A stretch of 10,267 nucleotides of DNA from Xanthobacteraceae bacterium (GTDB lineage: Bacteria > Pseudomonadota > Alphaproteobacteria > Rhizobiales > Xanthobacteraceae), in assembly GCA_030043285.1 (NCBI GenBank), contig JASHXZ010000648.1, positions 1-10,267 on the forward strand, written 5' to 3'. The notes beneath the pieces were generated by a model. It made no database searches. It was not told where the DNA came from and worked only from the letters and a program-made list of their open reading frames with translations. Below, in pieces: positions 1-6,146 of the stretch. Each line of letters opens with the position of its first letter. Position 1 is the stretch's first letter. A program made the translations under genes and the position numbers.

Positions 1-553
1 TGGTCGCCAGCGCCACGCCTGGATTGACCAGCACCGCGGGCAGCGGCGGTACCTTGAGCGGCGCCGACAAGATATCGCCAATGCCGCGCATCAGCCGCGG
101 GCGCGGATCGAGGCAGACCGGCACGTCAGCGCCGGTCGCCCGTGCGGCATCGAACAGCCGGCCATCGTCGGCGGTTAGATCGTTGGCGCGCGCCAAGAGG
201 CGCAGCGCCGCGGCCGCGTCGGCGGATCCGCCGCCAAGGCCGGCGGCGACCGGCAGCCGCTTGTCAAGGTGGAAGCTGCCAAGGCGCAGTCCGGCGACGC
301 GCGCGGCGAGCGCCCCGGCCGCCTTGACGACCAGATTGTCAGCGCCCTCGCCGGCCTGCACTGCACCCGGCCCGCTCACCGTCAGCTTAAGCTCGCCGAA
401 TGGCGCGAAGCTTAGTTCGTCGCCGATGTCGGCGAACGCCACCAAGCTTTCCAGGTCATGATAGCCGTCGGCGCGGCGGCCAACCACCCGCAGGGTCAGG
501 TTGACTTTGGCAGGCGCGCTTTCGACCAAGCTTTCCGGCGCGCCCAAGATCAC
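1..553 (-). CDS. ispE: IspE, 4-diphosphocytidyl-2-C-methyl-D-erythritol kinase (3' end outside window)
   Basis: Cytoplasmic GHMP-family kinase of the MEP isoprenoid pathway. It phosphorylates the 2-hydroxyl of CDP-methylerythritol with ATP. Reading the minus strand from 553 gives 184 codons without a stop, running off the left edge; the family is usually about 280-300 aa, so roughly the last third is missing. Visible signatures are [20 protein letters not shown] (residues 13-32, with Lys16 matching the catalytic Lys of E. coli IspE), the ATP-binding glycine loop [15 protein letters not shown] (101-115), and TGADVPVCL with Asp143 matching the catalytic Asp. The chosen start is GTG at 553-551. 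It overlaps the TGA of the upstream TPR gene (552-550), giving a GTGA junction typical of translational coupling. No ATG lies in frame before the conserved AKVN motif. Product identity is firm; the exact start is an inference. Confidence 0.96.
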   Translation of the reverse strand, partial: MILGAPESLVESAPAKVNLTLRVVGRRADGYHDLESLVAFADIGDELSFAPFGELKLTVSGPGAVQAGEGADNLVVKAAGALAARVAGLRLGSFHLDKRLPVAAGLGGGSADAAAALRLLARANDLTADDGRLFDAARATGADVPVCLDPRPRLMRGIGDILSAPLKVPPLPAVLVNPGVALAT

Positions 554-2298
554 CCGCCGCTGCCGTCCTTCTTGGCCTTGAGCGCATCCGCCGAGGACGG
601 AGAGTTATCAGGCGGCAGCCCGTCCTTGAGCTTCTTCTCCAGCGTCGCGAGCTCATCCGGCTCAGGCTTGAAGTCCTTGGCTTGCGCCCACTGGAAGTGC
701 GCCTCCAGCGTGCGTCCGACCCGCCAATAGGCGTCGCCGAGATGGTCGTTGATGGTCGGATCGTCGGGCTTGAGCAGCACCGCGCGCTCGAGATTCTTGA
801 CCGCCTCGTCGTAATCGCCGGTGCGGAAATAGGCCCAGCCGAGCGAATCGACGATATAGCCGTCATCCGGACGCTGCTCGACGGCCTTGCGGATCATGTC
901 CATGCCCTCTTCGAGGTGCAGGCCCTTATCGACCCACGAATAGCCGAGATAGTTCAGCACCAGCGGCTGATCGGGGAACAGTTCGAGCGCCTTTTTCATG
1001 TCGGCTTCGGCGTTCGGCCACTGATCCGCGCGCTCGTAACAGATGCCGCGGAAATAGAACATGACCCAGTTCGCCTTCTTCGGCTCCGGGATCGTGGCGA
1101 TGGCCTTGCCGTAGGCATCGGCGCAGCCGGCAAAATCCTTGCGGCCGCGATCGACATTGCCCAGGGCCATCAGCGCTTCGGTATCCTTCGGGTGCCCGGC
1201 AACGACATGGTCGAGCTGCTTCTTGGCCTCGTCGGTGCGGTCGAGCGCATCGAGGTCGATGGCGGACTGGATTTGCGCGCTGCGTGCCAACGGCGAATTT
1301 TCCGGGATGCGCTCATAAACCTTGATCGCCAGGTCCGGCTTTTTCAGCGTCTCGAACAGGTCGGCGAGCGACAACAGCGCCATGCCATGCGTCGGCTCGA
1401 GATAGAGCGCGAGCTGCAGATAAACCAGCGCCAAATCTTCGCCGCCGCGGCGGCCGATCGAGGCGCCGATGCCGTAAAGCGCTTCGGCGGCGCCATCCTG
1501 CGCCGAATCGACCAGCGGCGGCAGCTTGGCGCCGTCGGAAATCTGTTTGATCTCCTGCTGGATCAACGGGTGATCCGGCAGCTGCGCATCGAAGTCGCGA
1601 TACACCTGCAGTGCCGCATCCTTGCCGCCGTTGCGCGACAGATAGCGGCCGTACGCCTGCACGGTGCGCAGCGCCGTGGAGTCGGCCTTATAAGCGCTGG
1701 CGTAACGCTTGCCGGCGGCGTCCTTCTTGTGGGCAAGATCGAGCATCAGGCCGGCATGCAGATCTTTGAAGATGCCGTACCAGTCCGGTCCGGAGAGCCG
1801 GTCCATCTCGTCGACCGCGCCGTGCACATCGCCACTGCCGTAGCTCGCCCAGGCCGACAACAGCGCGGCGGTCAAGTCGGTGACCGGGCCGTGCACGGAC
1901 TGGGAAAAGTCCTGCCGGGCCAGACCGTATTGCCGCTGCTTGAGCGCCCGTACGCCCAGCACCAGGCGGGCGATGCGGTCGTTATGGTCGACCTGCAGCA
2001 CTTTGTCGGCGAGCTTGGCGGCCTGATCGACGTCGCCGTCGGTCAACACCGAGAGAAACGCGTGGCTGAGCAGGTCCGGATTGTGCGGATCGCTCTTGAG
2101 CACATTGAGGTAGTAGGACGCTGCCGCCGCCGCGTCACGTTCGACGCCGGCATGGCGGGCCGCCAGATAATTGCCGGCGGCGTTGTCCGACAGGACGTCC
2201 TGCTGGCTCGGCGCCTGGGCAGCACGTGCGGCGGGCAGGCTCAACATCACGACAGCGCCAATGACGGCGGCATGCCGGTACAGCAGCGAATGAGTCAC
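550..2298 (-). CDS. Exported tetratricopeptide-repeat (TPR) protein upstream of ispE
   Basis: Predicted 582-aa secreted TPR protein, probably periplasmic or envelope-associated. TPR arrays are protein-protein docking scaffolds and its partner is unknown. The preferred start is GTG at 2298-2296. It has a GGAG Shine-Dalgarno five bases upstream and is followed at once by a Sec signal peptide: His/Arg-containing n-region, hydrophobic core at residues 10-22, and ARA-A or AQA cleavage near 26-29. Repeats run through most of the protein and are clearest in the last third, at about residues 409-445, 446-480 and 481-511. The last two begin [10 protein letters not shown] and [13 protein letters not shown], followed by [14 protein letters not shown]. 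The Lys/Ser/Gly-rich tail is probably disordered. The frame stays open upstream to 2526 (ATG at 2412), but that extension would bury the signal peptide. The stop overlaps the ispE start, so the two are co-translated. Pairing of such a TPR gene with ispE is, from memory, usual in Rhizobiales. Confidence 0.88.
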   Translation of the reverse strand: MTHSLLYRHAAVIGAVVMLSLPAARAAQAPSQQDVLSDNAAGNYLAARHAGVERDAAAAASYYLNVLKSDPHNPDLLSHAFLSVLTDGDVDQAAKLADKVLQVDHNDRIARLVLGVRALKQRQYGLARQDFSQSVHGPVTDLTAALLSAWASYGSGDVHGAVDEMDRLSGPDWYGIFKDLHAGLMLDLAHKKDAAGKRYASAYKADSTALRTVQAYGRYLSRNGGKDAALQVYRDFDAQLPDHPLIQQEIKQISDGAKLPPLVDSAQDGAAEALYGIGASIGRRGGEDLALVYLQLALYLEPTHGMALLSLADLFETLKKPDLAIKVYERIPENSPLARSAQIQSAIDLDALDRTDEAKKQLDHVVAGHPKDTEALMALGNVDRGRKDFAGCADAYGKAIATIPEPKKANWVMFYFRGICYERADQWPNAEADMKKALELFPDQPLVLNYLGYSWVDKGLHLEEGMDMIRKAVEQRPDDGYIVDSLGWAYFRTGDYDEAVKNLERAVLLKPDDPTINDHLGDAYWRVGRTLEAHFQWAQAKDFKPEPDELATLEKKLKDGLPPDNSPSSADALKAKKDGSGG

Positions 2299-2307
2299 GG
2301 AAGCTCC
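2296..2307 (-). promoter_or_regulatory. Shine-Dalgarno and GTG start that decide the TPR gene N-terminus
   Basis: Minus-strand GGAG (2307-2304), a five-base spacer CTTCC, then GTG (2298-2296). This ribosome site, together with the signal peptide that follows immediately, is why the short form is chosen over the in-frame ATG at 2412 or TTG at 2526. Confidence 0.65.
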
Positions 2308-2372
2308 ATCGATCGCATTGATTGGCGGATCGGAATCGCGCGTCGAAATCGCGCGCGACGACAACCCCTTTT

Positions 2373-2391
2373 GGACCCTTTTACCGGGTCC
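2373..2391. repeat. Perfect 6-bp inverted repeat in the TPR-gene leader
   Basis: GGACCC (2373-2378) and GGGTCC (2386-2391) are exact reverse complements separated by seven bases. The element lies 75-93 bases before the TPR GTG start, in the 257-bp gap between the coiled-coil gene and the TPR gene. It could be an operator or a leader RNA hairpin. There is no T-run on either side, so it is not a canonical intrinsic terminator. No function can be assigned. Confidence 0.4.
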
Positions 2392-2555
2392 GCGCAAGGA
2401 CCGCTTCGCCATTAGGCGCGCCAACGGCGGCAAAATCGCGGCAACAGCCACAGGCTGCCGACCTGCCGGATACCTGCGACAAACCGGCACCTGTCGGCAG
2501 ACCACGAACCGTCCCGGCGAAGGCAATGAAAAGCTTGGCGAAGTTACCTGATCAA

Positions 2556-3572
2556 TCAGGCGCGCGTATTGCGCAGGCTTTCGAACAACCAGGCGTCCCT
2601 GCCCAGATCGCGCTCCAGCATTCCGGAAGTCGAGCCGACGCTGCTGCGCTCGGCGACAGCGCCAGGTGTCGTCGCATCGGCTTCCTGGGGTTCATGCTCT
2701 TGTCGCCGCACCGCCGATTCGAGCTGCCAGAACAGATTGCCCAGCGACGTTATGGTGTGTTCGGCGCCCGCCAAGGCGGTGGCCCGGCACGCCAACTCGG
2801 CGACCGATTCCGCTTGTGCCCTTCTCAGGCTTTCGATTTCGCTCTCGCTTTCGCGCAGGCGCTGCTGCATTTGTTCGAGCCGCTTCTCGGCGCTCTCGGC
2901 TCGCGCCGAAACCAGCGCAAGTTGGTGGTCTCGGACGGATATGTCGGTTCGGCCCTGCTCGCTTGTCTTTATCCGTTCCGCCTCCACTGCAGCCAACGCG
3001 CGCCGGGCGCGTTCGAGCTGTTCCTGCTTGATCTGAAGATCGGCAGAAAGCTCGGTCGTGCGGTGCGACAGTTTCGAATTCTCGTCGGACTTGAGCGCAA
3101 GGGATTTTTCCAGCGGCGCTCGCTCGGCCTCCGCTACAGCCAACGCAAGACGCGCGCGCTCGAGCTGATCAACTTTGATCTGGAGATCGGCGGACAACTG
3201 CGTAACGCGGAGCGAGAAGCGTGAATTTTCATCGGACTTCAACGCTAAGGACTTGTCCAGCGAGATTCGCTCCGACTCCGCAGAAGCTAACGCGAGCCGG
3301 GCGCTCTCGAACTGATCATGCTTGATCTGGAGATCGGCGCAGAGCTCCGTAATGCGGTCCGACAGGCTTGAATTTTCATCGCTCTTGAGCGCAAGCGACG
3401 TCTCCAGCGAAGCCGCCCTGTTCTGTTGATGGGTGAGCTGCTCGTGGGCTTGCTCCAGTTCGTACTCCAACTCTGCGATGCGCCGGTCGGCCGCGGCGGC
3501 GCGGAGCGCTTGCGCAGCCAGCGTCTGCCGCCGCCCATTGAGCGTCCACGTAAAGCCGTCTTCCGCCGCCAT
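2556..3572 (-). CDS. Coiled-coil protein with three tandem 49-residue repeats, function unknown
   Basis: Predicted 338-aa protein with no signal peptide or membrane segment, so probably cytoplasmic. I do not recognise a named family. Residues 1-30 are a short non-coiled head. Residues 31-270 or so are almost continuous heptad coiled coil rich in Glu, Arg, Ala, Leu and Gln. Three tandem copies (59-107, 108-156, 157-205) each begin SLALKSDENS and contain ADLQIK and an ERAR/ESAR block. By hand count, copies 1/2 share 35 of 49 residues and copies 2/3 share 34 of 49. The C-terminus (about 271-338) is low-complexity then ends in a distinct DAWLFESLRNTRA segment that may be a binding tail. The start is ATG 3572-3570, with GGAAAG four bases upstream. 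It lies 138 bp downstream of the DUF155 gene, behind a hairpin and a CtrA-type box. It could be a structural or scaffold protein; any specific role is speculation. Confidence 0.8.
   Translation of the reverse strand: MAAEDGFTWTLNGRRQTLAAQALRAAAADRRIAELEYELEQAHEQLTHQQNRAASLETSLALKSDENSSLSDRITELCADLQIKHDQFESARLALASAESERISLDKSLALKSDENSRFSLRVTQLSADLQIKVDQLERARLALAVAEAERAPLEKSLALKSDENSKLSHRTTELSADLQIKQEQLERARRALAAVEAERIKTSEQGRTDISVRDHQLALVSARAESAEKRLEQMQQRLRESESEIESLRRAQAESVAELACRATALAGAEHTITSLGNLFWQLESAVRRQEHEPQEADATTPGAVAERSSVGSTSGMLERDLGRDAWLFESLRNTRA
2958..3398 (-). repeat. Three tandem 147-bp in-frame repeats
   Basis: Copies occupy 3398-3252, 3251-3105 and 3104-2958 on the minus strand, back to back without spacers. 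Each encodes 49 residues, exactly seven heptads, so duplication keeps the coiled-coil register: hydrophobic positions L70, I74, L77, L81 recur as F119, V123, L126, L130 in the next copy. The copies have diverged in DNA and protein, so this is an old duplication rather than a fresh expansion. Confidence 0.9.
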
Positions 3573-3653
3573 GGCGCTTTCCGCGGGGCTCGTCCGACCG
3601 TCGCTGAGGTTCGCCCCGGCCCAGTTCTCAGTCCGATTGCTATTGCGGCTATG

Positions 3654-3670
3654 GTTAATGGAAGCTTAAC
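3654..3670. promoter_or_regulatory. Consensus CtrA-type box TTAA-N7-TTAAC
   Basis: TTAA (3655-3658), seven bases, TTAAC (3666-3670). With the preceding G the element is GTTAA-N7-TTAAC, so it matches the CtrA consensus of alphaproteobacteria on both strands. It sits 82-98 bases upstream of the coiled-coil gene's ATG, in the only gap before that gene, which makes that gene the natural target. The match is seen directly; binding by CtrA is inferred. Confidence 0.55.
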
Positions 3671-3683
3671 GCCGGCAGACTAC

Positions 3684-3706
3684 GCCAAGCCCCAGGGCAG
3701 CTTGGC
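3684..3706 (-). terminator. Hairpin just after the DUF155 stop codon, possible terminator
   Basis: GCCAAGC (3684-3690) and GCTTGGC (3700-3706) form a perfect 7-bp stem with a 9-base loop, starting five bases past the DUF155 stop (3713-3711) on the minus strand. There is no U-tract after it, so it may be a weak terminator or a 3'-end stabiliser. Its place between two same-strand genes, with a promoter-like box following, supports separate transcription units. Confidence 0.45.
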
Positions 3707-3710
3707 CATC

Positions 3711-4541
3711 TCAGTGCAGGACCTGGTAGCCCAGCACGCCGAGCTCGATGGCGATCAGAATGACGATGGCGATTTCCAGCCGCAGCGAACGGCGCGTATC
3801 GATAATGTCGGTCAGCACCTGAGCGGTCTCGGCGATGACCGATAGTTTGCGCGACAGCGTCTCGGCACGTTCCTTGAGCTCATACTCGTCCTGCAATCGG
3901 GCGTAGAGCCGCTCCAAATCCTGACGATCCCACACGACATCCGGCTTTTCCGTCACCGCGACACGGCCCGAGACGCGCTGCCGCACCAGCAACGCGTTGC
4001 CGATGTGCTGCAAGATGGTGCGCCGCGTCGCCGTCACCCGCCCTCTTTCGGCGAGTTCGCGGGCAAACGGTTCGACCAGCTCGAACACCGAGGCGACCTC
4101 GCGCTCGTCGCGGGCGAGCACGACGCTTTTCGACAGCGCATCGGCAATGATGATCAGCCGGTCCGGCGTAGCGTTCTTCAAGATCATCGGGCCGCCCGGC
4201 AGGATCTGATCCTCCTTGTCGGGCGCGACCTCGATGAGCAATGTTTCGTCTTCAACGACGGCGACCGGGCTGATCAGACGCGGCTGCAGCGACCGCAATA
4301 TCTCGGCCTCTTCCTGGGACGACGTGCACATGATCACCGCAACGCCATAGCGGAATAAGGTCACCAAGCCTTCGGCGCCAACGCGGTAGGTCAGCGGCAC
4401 CGTCGAGATCACGCCTTCATGTTCGAGGCCTGCAGTATCGATGCGGTCGCTCAGCAGCATGGCCTTGATGCGTTTCGTGCTGCGGAGAACCTGGCGGCCA
4501 TCGCCGGCCGCCTGGGAACTCACGGTAGCGGTGTCCGCCAT
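3711..4541 (-). CDS. DUF155 / RMD1-YagE family protein with C-terminal membrane anchor
   Basis: Predicted 276-aa protein matching the overall plan of the DUF155 (RMD1/RMND1/Sif2-like) family. It has a soluble alpha/beta domain (about residues 20-190) containing a GLVTLFRYGVAVIM strand pair and a DRLIIIADALSKSVVLARDE segment. A helical region follows, LERLYARLQDEYELKERAETL (about 216-236), then one hydrophobic C-terminal helix (about 254-274) that should anchor it in the inner membrane with the bulk in the cytoplasm. The eukaryotic relatives act in mitochondria (RMND1 in translation) and in yeast meiotic division; the bacterial role is not established. The start is ATG 4541-4539, with a strong GAGG site six bases upstream. 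It is divergent from the efflux operon and upstream of the coiled-coil gene. The family call is from sequence pattern memory, not a search. Confidence 0.83.
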   Translation of the reverse strand: MADTATVSSQAAGDGRQVLRSTKRIKAMLLSDRIDTAGLEHEGVISTVPLTYRVGAEGLVTLFRYGVAVIMCTSSQEEAEILRSLQPRLISPVAVVEDETLLIEVAPDKEDQILPGGPMILKNATPDRLIIIADALSKSVVLARDEREVASVFELVEPFARELAERGRVTATRRTILQHIGNALLVRQRVSGRVAVTEKPDVVWDRQDLERLYARLQDEYELKERAETLSRKLSVIAETAQVLTDIIDTRRSLRLEIAIVILIAIELGVLGYQVLH

Positions 4542-4596
4542 GACTGTCCTCTTCTGAAAAGAATGCCGAGGCCGCGAAAAGCCGACGCACGCCGTT

Positions 4597-4625
4597 TACA
4601 TTTGTGCGCTGCTCGGGCGAATCAA
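4597..4625 (-). promoter_or_regulatory. Candidate promoter for the DUF155 gene
   Basis: On the minus strand TTGATT (4625-4620) is followed after 17 bases by AATGTA (4602-4597). Spacing and position (about 55 bases before the ATG) suit a sigma-70-type promoter, but the -10 match is poor. Weak prediction. Confidence 0.28.
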
Positions 4626-4634
4626 GGCAGTTCG

Positions 4635-4666
4635 ATCCGGCGCGCGGTGACCGCGATTTTTCGGAT
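4635..4666. repeat. Nested inverted repeat in the divergent promoter region
   Basis: The core CGCGGT-G-ACCGCG (4643-4655) is a perfect 13-bp dyad. It is flanked by a second inverted pair, ATCCG (4635-4639) and CGGAT (4662-4666). The position between two divergent genes suits a repressor operator; a chance GC palindrome is also possible. Confidence 0.35.
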
Positions 4667-4804
4667 ACTTGCGCAGCGGGCTGACCTCCGCGTCCGCGCC
4701 CCGTTTTGCTTTATTCGATTTTTCCCGTTGCAATCTCACATCTTTTTATTAGTTCCTGCGCAAAACCTTGCCTATCGCGGCCCGCCCCGACCGAATTTAT
4801 CGAT

Positions 4805-4832
4805 TTGACACCGTGCGCACGTCGCCTTGATC
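4805..4832 (+). promoter_or_regulatory. Candidate promoter of the RND efflux operon
   Basis: A perfect -35 hexamer TTGACA (4805-4810) is followed by TTGATC (4827-4832, 16-base spacer), a weak -10. Transcription would begin near 4840, giving a leader of about 50 bases before the adaptor ATG. Alphaproteobacterial -10 elements are often poorly conserved, so the -35 carries most of the weight. Confidence 0.35.
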
Positions 4833-4891
4833 TGCCCGCGTGAGGGCGATACGGTTCCCGGTCGCAGCTGCTTTGGTCGTTAGCACTGACA

Positions 4892-6124
4892 ATGCTCATG
4901 CGGCGGCTCAGTTCGTCTTCCAGGAAAAGCCGGCGCCTTGGCGCGGCCTTGTTTGCAGCTATTGCGGCGGCCGCTCTCGCCGGCTGCGGCTCCAAAAACG
5001 CTTACGTCAAGCCGCCGCCTCCGAAAGTCACGGTCGCGCAGCCGTTGCAGCAGCCAGTGACAATCTATCTCGAGCTGACCGGCAACACGGCGCCATACCG
5101 AACGGCCAATCTGGTTGCGCGGGTCCAGGGCTTTCTTGAAACCATCGATTATCAGGATGGCGCCTCGGTCAAGACCGGAGCGCAGCTGTTCGGCATCGAG
5201 CGCGCTATTTATCAAGCGCAGCTCGACCAGGCCAAAGCGCAACTGGCGAAGGACCAGTCGGTGCTCGCCCAAGCGCAAAGCAATTTGAAGCGCTATCAAA
5301 CGCTGCGACAGCAGAATTCAATCGCGGCGCAGCAGGCAGAAGACCAAGCCTTCGTCGTGCAGCAGAACCAGGCGACCGTCGACCTTGATAAGGCCAATGT
5401 CGACACCGCGAACATCAATCTGGGCTACACCAAGGTCCTCGCCCCGTTCGACGGCGTCGTCACCAATCATCTGGTCGACATCGGCACGCTGGTTGGCGTC
5501 GCCGGAACCATCACCCCGCTCGCAACCATCGTCCAGACCGACCCGATCTATGCCAATTTCACCGTGAGCGAGCCGCAAGTTTTGGCGATCCAGCACAACC
5601 TCGCCGAGCGGGGCAAGAACTTGCGCACGACAGGCCTGTCGGACATCCCGGTCGAGATCGGCCTGCAGAACGAGGAGGGCTATCCTCATAAAGGACACAT
5701 GGACTACGTCTCGCCGCAACTCGACACCGCGACCGGCACGTTGGCGGCGCGCGGTCTATTCGACAACAAGGACCACGCGCTGCTGCCAGGTCTGTTCGTG
5801 CGAATCAGGCTTCCGGTCGGGCACCACGACGACGCTCTGCTGACGCGCGACGATGCGATCGGAACGAGCCAGGAAGGCAGCTATGTGCTGGTGGTCGGCC
5901 CGGACAATGTCGTTGAGCGCAAGATTGTCAAAACCGGACAAAAGCAGGGTCAGCTCCGGATCATTGATTCCGGACTAGCTGCCAGCGACTGGGTCGTGAC
6001 CGAAGGCGTTCAGCGCGCCTTTCCGGGCGCCAAGGTCGCACCGCAGCAAACCAAGCTGACGTCAGACGCCGCCAATCAATCGACTTCCGGCGGGACCAAC
6101 GCGCCCAACCCGGCGGCACAATGA
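4892..6124 (+). CDS. RND efflux periplasmic adaptor (membrane fusion protein, HlyD/AcrA type), lipoprotein
   Basis: Predicted 410-aa adaptor that links the inner-membrane RND pump to an outer-membrane channel. The N-terminus is Arg-rich, then hydrophobic, ending in lipobox LAGC with Cys32, so it should be lipidated and anchored on the periplasmic face of the inner membrane. Domains in order: first half of the lipoyl domain (LVARVQGF at 74-81, DGASVKTGAQLF just after), alpha-hairpin coiled coil (about 108-170, Gln/Ala/Lys-rich), second lipoyl half (VLAPFDGVV from residue 182), beta-barrel with the YANFTVSEPQ motif, membrane-proximal domain, and a flexible Ser/Thr/Asn/Pro-rich tail. Length is normal for the family. 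It lies 19 bases before the pump gene, so the two are one operon. The start is ATG 4892; a second ATG at 4898 is possible, and neither has a strong Shine-Dalgarno. Confidence 0.95.
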   Translation: MLMRRLSSSSRKSRRLGAALFAAIAAAALAGCGSKNAYVKPPPPKVTVAQPLQQPVTIYLELTGNTAPYRTANLVARVQGFLETIDYQDGASVKTGAQLFGIERAIYQAQLDQAKAQLAKDQSVLAQAQSNLKRYQTLRQQNSIAAQQAEDQAFVVQQNQATVDLDKANVDTANINLGYTKVLAPFDGVVTNHLVDIGTLVGVAGTITPLATIVQTDPIYANFTVSEPQVLAIQHNLAERGKNLRTTGLSDIPVEIGLQNEEGYPHKGHMDYVSPQLDTATGTLAARGLFDNKDHALLPGLFVRIRLPVGHHDDALLTRDDAIGTSQEGSYVLVVGPDNVVERKIVKTGQKQGQLRIIDSGLAASDWVVTEGVQRAFPGAKVAPQQTKLTSDAANQSTSGGTNAPNPAAQ

Positions 6125-6132
6125 AGCATCGC

Positions 6133-6146
6133 GAGGCACCAGCATG
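6133..6146 (+). promoter_or_regulatory. Ribosome binding site of the RND pump gene
   Basis: GAGG (6133-6136) lies seven bases before ATG 6144-6146, in the 19-base gap after the adaptor stop. It supports this start, which is followed by the typical ISRFFIDRPVLSNVLA N-terminus. Confidence 0.7.

Larger units (their letters stand above)
4542..4891. other. 350-bp divergent intergenic region between DUF155 and the efflux operon
   Basis: No convincing gene lies here. The left part holds the DUF155 ribosome site (4548-4551) and a candidate leftward promoter. The centre holds a nested dyad (4635-4666). At 4710-4760 is an AT-rich block with runs of T, unusual for this GC-rich window and likely regulatory. 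The right part holds a candidate rightward promoter. Open frames crossing the region have no family features and are treated as chance. Confidence 0.6.

Noticed and set aside
682..2415. 577-codon plus-strand open frame antisense to the TPR gene
   Set aside because: It mirrors the TPR gene, has no family motifs or ribosome site, and is His/Arg/Gln-rich as expected from the reverse of a GC-biased gene.
2547..2560. CCTGA-TCAA-TCAGG palindrome over the coiled-coil gene stop codon
   Set aside because: The stem is only five bp, it overlaps coding sequence and no T-run follows; too weak to call a terminator.
2322..3224. 300-codon plus-strand open frame spanning the TPR leader and the coiled-coil gene
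   Set aside because: It is antisense to the repeat coiled coil, crosses a gene boundary and has an Arg-rich shadow composition.
4756..4760. GGAAC-type element on the minus strand (possible EcfG stress sigma promoter, near 4752-4756)
   Set aside because: No CGTT follows at 16-17 bases, so the two-part consensus is not met.
4711..4995. 94-codon minus-strand frame overlapping the adaptor start
   Set aside because: It overlaps the adaptor signal peptide antisense and shows no domain; it would fill the divergent promoter region.
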